From the NCBI GenBank assembly GCA_016648135.1, contig JADDOH010002552.1, forward strand, positions 1-64,000: a DNA stretch of 64,000 nt. Direction: 5' to 3'. Under the pieces are notes generated by a model. That model was not told the DNA's origin and ran no database searches. It saw nothing but the letters and a program-made list of their open reading frames with translations. Position numbers and translations under genes: made by a program. Shown here piece after piece: positions 47,530 through 58,913 of this stretch. Positions within the stretch are counted from its first letter, which is position 1; the number at the start of each line of letters is the position of its first letter. This DNA is from Agrypnia vestita. Its lineage: Eukaryota > Arthropoda > Insecta > Trichoptera > Phryganeidae.

Positions 47530-48160
47530 CAGACATTACATAATTTAACAAGAAAATACTGAACTTTTTCATTTTACTTAAACCCTGGTGACATGATTAT
47601 CCCACCAGTTGCGCTTGTCAAGCACCTTTACAGTACAGCACATAACTCTGCTATTTTTGAAATTTAAAAAATAATTTTTAATGAAAAATATTATGCCATA
47701 AGCAATGATAGTAATACAAATTTCATATGTGCAATACTTATGTCAAAAATATTTACAATTTGAATGTATTTTTTGATACCTTAATTCAGCCAGAGTAAAC
47801 AAATTATATTCCTAGTGAATTTTTGCTGACAAGGTTAGCAAGAACATATTTCCGAAATTATAAAGTTAAAAATGCAAAAAGTTATCCTCTCTTTTAATAA
47901 AGTTTATAATGACCAATATGTGCTCAAAATAAAATAAATAAATGAATGCACTAAACCACAAATACAAAAGAACATCTACTTTTTGATGAGTTAATAGGGG
48001 TGCGAAGAGAAATATAATGTCAATTGTTTGATACCCAGATTTTATTCTCCAATTGCCATTCAATAGGTACGGTGTGAGAGAAGAGCAATGTCTTCAAAAT
48101 CTTGTAAAACTATCCTGTTTTTTTAATTTAGAGAAGTTCACTAATATTTGGAGGTTTGTT
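47530..48160. other. AT-rich spacer
   Basis: No supported gene; no repeat recognised. Confidence 0.35.
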
Positions 48161-48169
48161 GTATGGAAG

Positions 48170-48405
48170 TTACAAAGTTTTTTTTTCAGTTTTATTAAAA
48201 TTATGATTGAGAATATAAAATATACCTATATATAATGGTTCCCGCATTAACGGAATAGATCATGGAATATTGCCTCGATTTTTATTTTTACATAGTATTT
48301 TTTTCAGTTTCATTAAAATTGTGATTGCGAATGAATGCATCTTATAAAAGTATATTTTGGTTCCCTATTGCATTAACGCAATAGATCATGAAATATTACC
48401 TCGGT
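48170..48405. repeat. Diverged tandem duplication, ~120-bp unit
   Basis: Both units contain TTTTCAGTTT-ATTAAAATT followed by GCATTAACG-AATAGATCATG and end in a CCTCG. They differ at several positions and by a small insertion, so the duplication is old. Confidence 0.75.
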
Positions 48406-49103
48406 GTTAGATATGAATGTCAAAGTTCAACGATAATAATAACCGTTTTATCTTAAAGTGAAAAACAAATATTTATTGTGATAAGTTAGTGACGACAGAG
48501 TAAAATGATATTATGTATTTAAATAATAGTAATAATAATACATAATATTATCATAAGCACACTCATCCTTCTATTTACACGGTGTTCATTTTAAGCGGTT
48601 GTATAAAAATGTTTTGCATTGGGACAACATTTTGAATATGTATGTATATAGAATTTTTTATGCTTTTTTTGTTATATTTTATTTATTGACCAGGAAATGG
48701 GCAAAGAAGAATTGATTAATATGGTAACTAACAGTGATGAAATGAATATAAGTATAAAATGAACATAAAAGTAGCACTGACAAAGATGACTATTGAAAAA
48801 CTAAATGGATTTACTTTGATTTGATTTGATTTTCCAAACTATTGACCTATTGGTTCTTCCATTGGTCAATAGTTTGGAAAATAAGATTTTGACAACCAAT
48901 CTGCTTATTGAGCGGGCTGTTAAATTTCAGAGAGACCTTATACAATACACATATTTGAATGCAGCATTAAAATATTTACAAGGATTTAATAAAAAATAAA
49001 GAACTAAAATTTATTACGTAATCATTCAAGATTAATAGAGAAGAGCCTGCAGCTGTGGTGATTTCGTGTCAACTCGTAAGAAAAAATTGTGCTTGTATTC
49101 ATG

Positions 49104-50413
49104 TAGGGGAGAGGCGTACATAATGACATAGGCGGGTCAAATGGCATACCTACTTTTCTCCGAAACCGCTAACGTAAACTTTGTCATGCATTCCTCTAAA
49201 GAACCGCTTAGTAACAGGTCGTAATCTGTGGTGGCGCCAGTCGCGTCCGTTGGGCCGTTTGATTTTTGCAGTGATGAGTTTCAAGCAGATAGATTTCGTT
49301 TCTCGTAAAAGTAAGTATTTTTTAACGTTCATTTGTTTGTGATTGTCATAATTTGATTACAAATAGATTGAATTACTTCGATAAACTTTTGATAACTCAA
49401 AATTCTACGTACACTTTCAATTATTGTTTTCAAAATTTGAGGGCTATTAGGCGGACAAAATGGCATACATCTTGTTCGGGTAAAATGGCATACTATGTCA
49501 TTTGACCCACCATATTTTTATTTAGAGACTGAAAATTTTTCAACGGCAGTAGAAGAACTATGCATACCCACAGCAAGTCCAGCTCAGGTGAAAGCAGTAA
49601 ATTCGGTATCGCTTGTAATTGCAAGCACATCAAGAGCTAACAATGCACGTCCACTTTCGCCAGACCAATCTACAGATACAGCTACTGAAATTCTTATGAC
49701 ACCCACAACATCCAATGTACTCCAAGACATTAATATTAATGTTCCAGTCAGCGTGTTATCTGCAGTGCCGAAAGGAATGTATGTGGCAGGACAAGGAAAA
49801 AGAAAACCACGTAAAAAACCAACAGTATTATTATTAACTTCAACGCCAAATATAGAAGAAGCAAAAGCAAAATCCGCTCCTCCACCCGTTTCAAAGAAAA
49901 ACACGCGAAAGGCCTCAAAATATTTGGATTTTAGTTCCGACAGTGAAAATGATTTCTCTTCCTTACAAACTCATACTGAAGTCGGGGATTGTCCTTGTAT
50001 TTATTGCAATGACCTTTACTCCAGGTCAAAGCCAAAAGAGGTCTGGCTAATGTGTTTGACCTGTAAGAAATGGGCCCATGCATCATGTGCAGATGTTCCG
50101 AAAAAGACAAAACGTTTTACGTGTGAACTATGCATGTAAGCGACTGATTTTTGTTACAAATTTGGTAAGTCATTTTGTCCACCCCACGTGTGTCATTTTA
50201 CCCACCTAGGGAGGACAAAATGGTTTTTGTTCAAGTTTTTAAAAGTGTTTAGTAATTCTATTGTTTTTGTATTTAGTTGAATGATCTCTATAATTCTAAT
50301 TAGCTAATGAACCAAAGAATACATTGTTAATTAAAATGTTCAATATCAATAACAAATAAAGATTTGATGACTAATTTTATAACTAGTATATCATTTTGTA
50401 TGCCTCTCCCCTA
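49104..50413 (+). mobile_element. pogo-like element with reiterated GACAAAATGGCATAC motif
   Basis: The ends are TAGGGGAGAGGCGTAC and, on the complement, TAGGGGAGAGGCATAC, with the outer TA as target duplication. The motif (G)ACAAAATGGCATAC, or variants and complements, recurs at about 49135, 49452, 49480, 50172, 50195 and 50214. A GCGCCAGTCGC block at 49235 and a GTAAGTA donor at 49310 lie near the left end. The transposase catalytic part is missing; only a C-terminal domain remains. Confidence 0.8.
49526..50139 (+). CDS. C-terminal part of a pogo-type transposase (zinc-binding tail)
   Basis: The open frame runs from an acceptor-like TTTTATTTAG to a TAA stop; the true 5' end is unknown. About 120 residues of Ser/Thr-rich linker lead to KRKPRKKPTVLLLTSTPN, then acidic FSSDSENDF, and finally CPCIYCNDLYSRS, WLMCLTCKKWAHASCA and FTCELCM, a Cys/His cluster like a PHD finger. 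This linker-plus-finger arrangement is common at the end of pogo-superfamily transposases in insects. The DDD catalytic core and DNA-binding domain are absent, probably through internal deletion of the element. The frame is uninterrupted, so a small protein could be made, but function is doubtful. Confidence 0.75.
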
Positions 50414-50590
50414 CGTGCAGTAGAAGTTATACTTAAAAACTAAAATAAAGACAACATTATATATTACTGATGCTCAAAGATTGAGTTTGAAAATTTTGAA
50501 AAATCTACATTGATCATTGTCAATTATTTTATTGAGTTTTATGAAAAGAATTAAAACTCAAAGTTACAGAAATGTAACCTCAAATATTTA

Positions 50591-50930
50591 TTAGGTCCTT
50601 CTATGAAATTGCCATTTTCTAAAACAGGCTACTTTGAAGTTTGATATCTTATATTTGACTCGGAATTCAAAATTCAGGTTAATGTCATATTAAAGCTAAG
50701 ACATTCTTTTTCAAAATTAGTTATTCATTTGTTTTCCTGCGAATTTTTTCTTTGATATCACTATGTCTGCGACAATGGAGAAAAAGAAAATTAGCATTAT
50801 TTTCGAATACGAATTCTGTCGTGTGCAGACGGCATGTAATATTAGCAATGTGTATGGAACAAATGCTGCGAATGAATGAAAAAAAAGAATTGAAAGCTAT
50901 AGTGGAAGCGAATTCATCAGAATTAGTATT
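50591..50930 (+). mobile_element. Third mariner, different subfamily, truncated
   Basis: It begins after TA with TTAGGTCCTTCTATGAAATT, related to but distinct from copies A and B. Coding remnants on the plus strand include KKKISIIFEYEFCRVQTACN, matching the mariner N-terminus YRVIYEYEFHRGTSA. It ends where a LINE 3' tail starts at about 50930, so only the 5' third is left. Confidence 0.75.
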
Positions 50931-51444
50931 TCAATTCAATTCAATTTCAATTCAATTCAATTTATTTCAATTCAATTTATTTCATGATAATATGTACATG
51001 ACAAACAAAATGTTTAAGGCATACATATTAGGAAGTATATATCAAAAATGAAAATATTTAATAAATTAAAAATAACATAAAATCTGGTCAAAGGTGTAGG
51101 AGAATCCCGCTTCGGAAAACCCCCTCAGACACATGGAATATATCAATACCCAAAGCGATTTTGTTCAGCATAGCTGTGGCTCTTCCAACAGGCATAACCA
51201 TCGGCAGGTTGGTCCTGTATATTGGAATGTGAAACAATCTATGCTGACGATGTCTAGTGTAATTATCAGGAACATACAAACCAATGCTCTGCATAATTTC
51301 AGGATTATCGATCATACCGCGCAACAATCGATAAAAATGTGTAATCAAATACACATTCCTTCTAGTCTCTAAACTATTGTAGCCAAGCATACCCTGGAGA
51401 AACTCGGTTGGGTAAAGCCAAGGATAATGCCCGTACTCTCTCAT
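50925..51444 (-). mobile_element. LINE 3' end inserted in mariner
   Basis: The minus-strand reading (51444 to 51088, 118 codons, open to its stop) contains RRNVYLITHFYRLLRGMIDN, NTLRHRQHRLF-like YTRHRQHRLFHIPIYRTN and MPVGRATAMLNKI, the C-terminus of a jockey/CR1-like RT. The 3' UTR ends in a tail of AATTGAATTGAA-type repeats at 50925-50985. It belongs with the copy at 4320-4735. 5'-truncated, as most LINE insertions are. Confidence 0.85.
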
Positions 51445-51916
51445 GTAGAGTAGATGTAGTAACAGCCTTCACTGTAAGTGACAAAACGATATTAATTCAT
51501 ATGCATTAATTTGGGAAAATAAAGAAGCTCTATATTTAAAAATATACAATATTCAAAAATTTGATAATGTATGAACGTTCCTACGATGGAATAGGTGAAT
51601 GTTGCATTGTTTAGAGAAAAAATATAAGAAAAAGGGAAACCAAAATGCAACAACTCTAATAAAAAGAGGGCCCTTGCAAAAATGTAACAATGAATTTTCT
51701 AAAAAAAAAAAAAGACTTTCACAAAATGCGACCAACTGAAAATTAATATTAGGAATGTTAAAATAATAATAAAAACGAAGATGCAAGCAACGCTTCGTTT
51801 ATTGGAACCTGTGGCTGTATGGGAGACCATTTTACTCAGGTGTCAATTTTATAGTTATATTACTAGTGACCATCTAAAAATAAAAACCAGTGAAAAAAAA
51901 AACTTGCGTAAAAATA

Positions 51917-52450
51917 CAGTCGAACTCGGTTATAATGAGTGCGACGGGACTGACTAAATTTACTCCTTATATCCGGGATAGGTAAATTTCGTGCGTAGTT
52001 TTTTAAACTAATAATCCAAATACTATATAATTGAACTATGATAGAATATCTTAGATTTAATATATACGTATAGCATACCATCACTATCAGACGAGTTTTT
52101 GATTTTTTCCACCAATGCACTTTTCTCTTTTAAATTTAAATGTGGTGTCGGGTGTCATATTATAAAAGAGTCCTGTCTCATCAGCGTTATGGATTCGTTT
52201 GTTCTTCAGCGTTCGGCTTGAAACTCTGCCTCAATTCTGACCAAAAGCTTTCAATCCACTCACTTGCCATTACAGAATCGATAGATGCTATTTCTCCATT
52301 AACTTTTGCATAAACAATATTATGGCAATTTTTAAAACGATCCAGCCATCCGTTGCTACATTTAAAGTAATCTCTTTCAAATTATTTTGCGAATTTTTTC
52401 GCTTACGCCTTAAGTATTGGCCTGTCGATAGAAAATATAGCGAATCTTTG
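51917..52450 (-). mobile_element. Tigger-like fragment (left end plus transposase piece)
   Basis: CAGTCGAACTCGGTTATAAT with GACGGGACTGACT just inside is a Tigger-type terminus after TA. The right end was not found. The internal coding remnant is annotated separately. Confidence 0.75.
52110..52370 (-). pseudogene. Tigger transposase DNA-binding region remnant
   Basis: The minus-strand reading gives NGWLDRFKNCHNIVYAKVNG and EIASIDSVMASEWIESFW, the CENP-B/HTH end of Tigger transposases (usually GWLxRFKxRHNI...GE). It decays after KPNAEEQTN with stops; the catalytic DDE domain is missing. Confidence 0.8.
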
Positions 52451-53303
52451 GGTACAGAATCATATTAACCTTTAACTGCCAGCCATATTTACTATGAGGG
52501 ACACCTATAGGCCAGACATTTTTCCGTAAAATAAAGTAAATAAAAAAAAATAAAAATAAACATAATATGATGAAAAAGTATAAAAACTTACCAAAGAATT
52601 ATGTTTTCCGAATTTATGACGGAGTTTTTTGAAGTAAAAGCGAAATAAATTCATTCTACAAAATACAGTGAAACTCTCTTAATACGTTTTTCAAGGGACC
52701 AGCAAATAAAAACTTATTAGGCGTGAAAACATATTAACAGTGATTTCAATATTTTCATAAATTATTTACACTTTCTAATTTTGTGTTTTAATAAAATTTT
52801 CGTTTATATAATATGACAATTTAAGGATATTTTATTTTAAAAAATGAAGTAGGTAAATATATAGGTACATTTGTAAAATATTACCTATGTAAATACATAG
52901 TACCTGAAGGTCAGAAAACAATAAAAACCACCAAAACTATAAAAAAAATTATCACCATCAAAAAATTAAAATATACATCATAAACCTCACGAATATGAAA
53001 AAAAATAATATAAAAAGCTACCTGTATCTACTTTCCCTGGCTTGGTAAAGATTGCACATTTGTAAAAAATAACGATTTGTAAGTAGTATTCTATTTGACT
53101 TCATTTTAAAAATTTATCCCTTTTGATGATTTCTAAATAATTTAGGTGTACATTCAACGCCCTCTTATTTATGAGTAATTACAATTTTCTTTACTTTAAT
53201 TACGTTTGATTTCAGACTACTTTAATATTTTCGCGGGCGCGAAGTAAATTCGTGGTATTTTTTATTGCTAAATTAAATCAGATTCGTTTTTTGTAACTCA
53301 TTA

Positions 53304-53583
53304 AGGTCGGCGCCACACTACGCGTTTCTTCCTCGCGTCAAATCTGCAACCGAATTAAGCCGTAACATACCTACTATATTCCGCGGCGAACCGCGCGGAG
53401 AACAATCACCGTGCGGACAATCTGTCAAATGTGGCGCGTTGCAATCAAAAACACAAGACGCGACGTCACCGATTTTGCGTTGACGTAAGTTCCGCTGGCG
53501 GCGGCGGAACGATTGATGATCCGCGTAGTAGTGGCATTCCCGTCAAAGACGCGACGGAAGATACACCTAGTGTGACGCCGGCC
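53304..53583. mobile_element. GC-rich MITE with TTA target duplication
   Basis: Ends AGGTCGGCGCCACACTA and complement of TAGTGTGACGCCGGCC are inverted, and TTA flanks both (53301-53303, 53584-53586). It is strikingly GC-rich against its AT-rich host. A partial copy is at 62735-62897. Confidence 0.8.
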
Positions 53584-53960
53584 TTAGAAAACAATAGGAG
53601 ATATTACATAATTAATATTGCCGATCGTTTCCTCGAAGAAATACAACCAAAATGAAAACGTGGAGAACAAACACACGTGCGGACAATCTGTCAAATGTGG
53701 CGCGTTGCAATCAAAAACACGAGACGCGACGTTACTGATTTTACGTTGACGTAAGTTCCGCGGGCGGGGAACCGGACAGACGAAACGAGCATTCTGCCGG
53801 CGGCGGCAGAACGATTGATGATCCACGTAGTAGCGGCGTTTCGCGACGTCAAAGACGCGACGGAAGATACACCTAGTGTGACGCCGGCTTTAGAAAACAA
53901 TAGAAGATATTACGTAATTAATATTGCAAATTGTTTCCTCGAATAAATACAACCAAAATG
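53400..53960. repeat. Segmental tandem duplication including MITE and flank
   Basis: The block from GTGCGGACAATCTGTCAAAT (53411) to ACAACCAAAATGAAAAC (about 53656) is repeated with the same order from 53678 to about 53960. The second copy has an additional GC-rich segment. Because flank is included, this is a duplication rather than a second insertion. Confidence 0.85.
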
Positions 53961-54606
53961 AAAACATTTTCGCTTAGGTGAATTTATTTTGCACCGAGAT
54001 GATTAATTTTTATGATATCGTAAATAAACGCCGGATAAATTTATTTATTAAATAGTATTTTATTAGCCTATTCAAATACTACAGGGTTTTTTCAGCGGCT
54101 AGAAATTTTGTAACGCCGCCAAACCCACTTAATTTTTATTGAGCTCATTTTTCATTTTTAGGAATGTTGAACAAAATTTCGTCTTCCGAAAAACGTATTA
54201 TGAAGATTTATTTGTATGAATAAATCGAGTTTGGCTATAAATATTTTCACGACTTAGGCGAGAAACGAACATAAGCGGGAAACGTATTAAGCCTAAAATA
54301 ATGTGGGATTTGTATGAGAATTTTTCGGGACCGCAGAATTTAAACTTATTTAGCGGGAAAACTTATTAAAAGTGAAATTATTAAGCAAGTTTCACTGTAT
54401 ACAACAGGGTTCTCACAATTTCACTTTTTTTGTTTTTTTTTCAACCTGTTTTTTAATGTTACACCTTTAATATCTTACTATTATGCAGTGAAGTCTTCCT
54501 GCGTGTGGTATATTTTAAAACACGGTTCAACACATAGCGTTGAATGAATCAAAATTATCCTTTGAGGCACGATGGATCGCTATCCCAATGAAATAGTGGT
54601 CTAGGT

Positions 54607-54757
54607 ACTATCGACGTCACTAGGAGAGGCAATATTTTCTATTTCGTCAAGCACATTATTTTCATTTTCATCCGGCTCAAAAAACTCTGGCAATTCGAAT
54701 TCCACATCACTTTCATCAGATTCGGCGGTTTGTCCAACAAACTCATCATCATATGTC
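54607..54757 (-). pseudogene. Acidic coding-like remnant
   Basis: The minus-strand frame of about 50 codons is very acidic (TYDDEFVGQTAESDESDVEF, then ELPEFFEPDENENN) and ends in TAG. Acidic N-terminal tracts occur in piggyBac and acidic tails in Tigger transposases; I cannot choose. Confidence 0.3.
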
Positions 54758-54829
54758 AGCCATTATGTCACAAAAAGAAATATAAAAAAAGTTTTATAAA
54801 AAAACAGAGAAACAAAAAATTCACACGAA

Positions 54830-55140
54830 AAAAGATAAAAATGTGGTGTATATAGATCGCGCAGGCGCCGCGCCGCGTGGCTCGATGCGAGCGAGGTTTG
54901 TACCTGCTCGCCGCGAGCCGACGCGTCTTGTGCTACGAGTTGCCGTTCTGTATACACACACGCGCACGGCGTTTGCAATAAATAAATAAGTCCGTTGCCG
55001 CATGTATTATAAAAAAAAAATTAACACAATAATTTGAACACAACGTGTACACAGAGAAAAAATTAACACAATAATTTGAACACAATGTGTACAAAGAACA
55101 AATTAATTTCATAGACACACTAGATAGATATACCTACTCA
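54830..55140. repeat. GC-rich patch and a 46-bp direct repeat
   Basis: 54845-54970 is GC-rich (GCAGGCGCCGCGCCGCG). At 55015-55098 a unit with AAATTAACACAATAATTTGA followed by ACACAA-GTGTACA is duplicated. No gene is supported. Confidence 0.6.
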
Positions 55141-55639
55141 CTCACATTGCACTATATAAGGAATACGGCGAAATAAACCCACTGATATTTTAAATAATCG
55201 TTAACAAAATCAAACTGAAGTATTGAAAAACAGAGAAACAAAAAATTCAGTTGAAAAAATAATTTTATAGACGCACAAGATTGTTATATTCATTCAAAAT
55301 GCATTAAAAATACGAAAATGGCGAAAAAACCGACGAATATTGTCAATAATTGGGAACAAAATCAAGCCAAACGCGCAGTTTTAAATTGAAGTATTGCAAG
55401 ATTCCCCGTTTCTCAGTCAAAAAACTTTGCAAGCGGTGACCCTAGCGAACTCTGAGAACTGTCAGATGAAACACTTTAATAAATCGCTAATTTTACGAGA
55501 TTTGGTGGTTTTAAAAATATGCTAACTGCTTAGGATCGTTGTCTATAGATGCCAGTACGATCTAAAATTGGTGACGTGTTAAAAATCGTTTGTTATTGTG
55601 CGCATTTACATCGAAAAATTCCAGCACGGTAACGCGTAA

Positions 55640-56720
55640 CTGGCCTGACGGGACATGCAAAGTTTCGCAGCAGTTTCGTTTACGCAGCAATGGCACTGAT
55701 CGGATTAACAACAATTCGTCAACGTCAGTAAGTTTGCACTTTCTAAATTATTTTGATTGTGTGATGGTATTTTCAAGAGCAGCCAAATAAACATCCTCAC
55801 TTTTCCACAGCGATGAAATTGTAGAAGACGATAGCGAAAAATTTTTGCAGACTTCGGAATTTTTCTCCTATCCTGATGACCAATGACGGAGGACGTTCCA
55901 AAAGGTAACCAATGGGGAACTCGCTGGCTGGACCAACGACAGGAGTCTGAAAACATTAAGGCAACTCACAAAGACACACCCAGAACCGACGCCAACAGAT
56001 ATAAGGCTTGGGACCTACACTGAAAGAAATTACGAGAGGTGTCCAGCAGGGACGACAGATTGGAGGTCGATGGGGGTTACATCAGATGAAAAGTGTTGAG
56101 AAACTACAGATCGGAGATCGGTGGGGAGTTCCGTCAGATTGTAGCGATGACTGTGCGGAAGTTACGGGTTACAAGTTAGGAGTAAACAGTGAAGGAACAG
56201 TTACAAGTTATGAGAGGCGGGAAATTAGAGTGATCGGTAGATATTGAAGCAGGAATTGGAAAAACAGAGGCAGCAAATAAAAAGCAGTAAAACCAGTAAA
56301 GAACAAGTTACGAGTGGTGAGAAACCAGTGGGAGTTACGCAAGAGTGGAAAATTAGCAGAGACGTCGCAGATGAGATTAAGGAGTCATACGATCCTACTT
56401 ATTGGCGCAATAAGCGTCACTTTGGAGGGAACAAGTGTCCAAGGATGGACTTCTAGGCCCTGTCAATTCACTTTACGCCGGACGAAGAAAAAAGATAACG
56501 AGGTAGAAGTAAGGATACTTTCAATGTGTATATATCCGTATAGTATGTTTTGTTTTTCTGTTCACCTTTGTAAATAAATTTTAAATTATGACCACATAAC
56601 TTTGTTTCCTTAGTGACTATTGCTTCCTAGAGTGATAACACAAGTCAGGAGAGCAGATAGAGGTCGTAGGCCGCTCTGTCTGAACCACGGTGTATATCAA
56701 AAGTTTTATTATATCTGTAA
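55640..56720 (+). other. Unidentified repeat-like region with a 149-codon reading
   Basis: A purine-rich, GC-richer stretch with open frames 56008-56247 and 56244-56456 (containing GRQIGGRWGLHQ and EKLQIGDRWGVPS, two similar pieces). An AATAAA follows near 56574. It may be the 3' part of an unidentified retroelement; I recognise no domain. Confidence 0.3.
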
Positions 56721-57029
56721 GTGAATATCAAGTGAGATATTCATTTTTGTCTCATTATTCTTTAGAGATGTCAACATGTCGAACAGTGCATTCCTATAGC
56801 TAATGCAGCATGTGTGGCAGTATAATTTGCTATTCCCATTTGTGGCTGTTAGAGGACATCATTATTTATTATTATTTAGCATGATTGTGGATATAAGAAC
56901 ATCATTCTGGATATTTAGAATCTTTGTAGAAGCTAATAAAAAAATATATGTACATGTTTAAGACACGTAATTTTTTTTTTTAATATTAATTAATATTAAT
57001 TAATTTTAATGTTATTTAAATTGATTTTG
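56720..57029. other. AT-rich spacer
   Basis: No supported gene. Confidence 0.35.
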
Positions 57030-57118
57030 ACAATATTCTTGCGATGTTATACATTCATTTGAAAAATTAGAAATAAAATGAAAAAATAAAATAAAAACCT
57101 TACCCCTTAAAGCATTTA
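57030..57118 (-). repeat. Terminal segment of the TTAA-flanked element family
   Basis: The complement reads GGGGTAAGGTTTT and then AAATGAATGTATAACATCGC, as at 35144-35200, and lies against TTAA. The matching other end was not found. Confidence 0.6.
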
Positions 57119-57778
57119 CCATGAAAACTTGGAAATGACAAGCATGAAATTCAATAAACTTTTAATCACTAATCGCAAGTAATATTATCAAGCCGGTACC
57201 GTGGGCTGTGAAGGTGTAAACGTAAAATGAGTAATATTATATTCTTAACTGTTAATGAAAAAAGAAACAATAAAAACAAAAAATAATAAAAGCGGGCGCT
57301 AGAAACTGATGGGATTTTAATATTGTTGAGGTGGTGTGTATTAAAATTAAGACATATTATACTTAAAACTATCGTGTATTAAAAAAACATTTATAAAATA
57401 GTTAACACAATATTCCGAGTGTCAATATCATTGACTTTAGTTTCTATTCATGACAATTACAATATTGTATATATTTATAATATTGAAAACGAAAACATCT
57501 TTATATGCCGGAATTGGGTAATTTTTTTCTCACTTCACGATAACATTTGTGATGATTAGAAATTTTTGAGAGGAAAATAACACAAAAACGGATTCTTGAT
57601 TCGAATGTCAGTTTCATCAAAGGGAAATTTATCACAATATCATCTAATGACGATCACTAGTAACAAATACCACTCGCTGATTTAAACGCTGTCAAAATAA
57701 AAGTCTGATATTTTTCAATAAATAAGCAATATGTGTTGCAACTATTGAGTGGATTGTTCGTAAACTGTCTTTCAGAAA

Positions 57779-57895
57779 TCACGATGAACTACTGTTGTCT
57801 CCATTGTCGTGGAAGCTGTTTCCGTTCACGGAGAAGGGTGCGCCCAGGCCATACAGGTGGCCACTCGAGCTTTCGATGTTGTCATCAAAGAATAT
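57779..57895 (-). CDS. Putative terminal exon of a host gene
   Basis: On the minus strand an acceptor TGTATTTTCAG (57906-57896) is followed by 39 codons ending in TGA: IFFDDNIESSSGHLYGLGAP, then FSVNGNSFHDNGDNSSSS. Third codon positions are mostly C or G, unlike anything around it, and this bias holds only in this frame. It starts in phase 0. The Ser/Asn/Asp-rich tail gives no family. Upstream exons would lie to the right; none were found before 64000, and the next 700 bases are foldback repeats. It could also be an orphaned fragment. The plus-strand frames over the same bases read RGSCFRSRRR and MEAVSVHGEG, and are less convincing. Confidence 0.4.
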   Translation of the reverse strand: MFFDDNIESSSGHLYGLGAPFSVNGNSFHDNGDNSSSS

Positions 57896-57912
57896 CTGAA
57901 AATACACAACGA

Positions 57913-57992
57913 CATGTTAATTTGTTTACGAACTATGATAGCAACATACTGTCACATGTTAACTCGTTTTCGAACTATGATAGCAACATATT
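57913..57992. repeat. 42-bp direct repeat pair
   Basis: CATGTTAA followed by CGAACTATGATAGCAACATA occurs at 57913 and 57955. Confidence 0.85.
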
Positions 57993-58590
57993 CATCCGTA
58001 TTCTGAAAATAACAATGTCTGGATCTTTAAGATCTTTATCCCAACACTTAATAGACGATAATAAAAATTAAAAATGTCCAGAGCGGGTTTTGTAATTCTA
58101 CGGCTCAAATACTCTGTATTAAAACATGATATAAGAAATCATGGCTAAACTTGTCATCACCGCGTTACCGCATATTCAAATCTTCCCATTTTGACATTTG
58201 ACAGATAACAATCTATATCTATCTTATGTAGAAACTTATAGAAACAAACACCGACGTAAAGCTATGTCTCGTTTATTTTTAATAAGTGTTGGGATAAAGA
58301 TCTTAAAGATCCAAACATATCTGTCAAATGTCAGGATGGGAAGATTTGAATACGCGGTAACGCCGAACGCGGTCATGATAAGTTTAGTCATGATATTTCA
58401 TCTGGACGCTGTGGATAAAGAAATTAATATGTTTGTAAGAAACAATCTTTCTTATATCATCTTTTAACACAGTTTATTTGAGCCGTAGAATTACAAAATC
58501 CACTCTGGACATTTTTAATTTTTATTATCGTCTATTAAGTGTTGGGATAACGATCTTAAAGATCCAGACATTGTTATTTTCAGAATCGGG
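57993..58590. mobile_element. Nested foldback element, ~600 bp
   Basis: An outer pair of arms (57993-58140 and 58450-58590, containing TTAATAGACGATAATAAAAA) encloses an inner pair (58147-58200 and 58315-58395, containing TATTCAAATCTTCCCAT and complement). The segment GTGTTGGGATAAAGATCTTA occurs in each. It reads as one element inserted into, or rearranged with, a relative. Confidence 0.8.
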
Positions 58591-58913
58591 CCGAATGTCC
58601 TGTTTCTACACGAGTCAGTTAAGAGAATTAAAGGTGTTTTATCACATTTTTGTATGGAAATATAACATTTATAATTTATTCATCAGGTTACATATGAAGA
58701 CTCCTCGGGAAAAACAACGAATGTCACTATTTGTGCGAAACTGACCTTTTTGGGGTATTATTTTAAAGAAAAATTAGAATCAGGTAAAACTGTTGTGGTC
58801 CGCTGTAAAAGTTAAATTTATAACTGTTTATTCAACGCAAGAAACACTAATAACCACCCACCGAACGTCAAAAAATGTCATTGTCAATTTGACAGTACAT
58901 ATATTTAATATAC

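Larger units (their letters stand above)
52666..54397. mobile_element. Second Tigger-like element carrying a nested MITE
   Basis: CAGTGAAACTCTCTTAATAC at the left and its near-complement AGTTTCACTG at the right are flanked by TA on both sides. Near both ends are CGGGACC/AAGGGACC blocks. No transposase remains. A PIF/Harbinger-type MITE (53304-53583) and its partial duplication sit in the middle. Confidence 0.8.

Noticed and set aside
49584..49904. 106-codon minus-strand frame
   Set aside because: It is antisense to the pogo-type C-terminal domain, which has a clear Cys/His cluster.
54821..55118. Overlapping minus-strand frames near the GC-rich patch
   Set aside because: Arg/Ala-rich translations follow from GC-rich DNA; duplicated pieces come from the 46-bp repeat.
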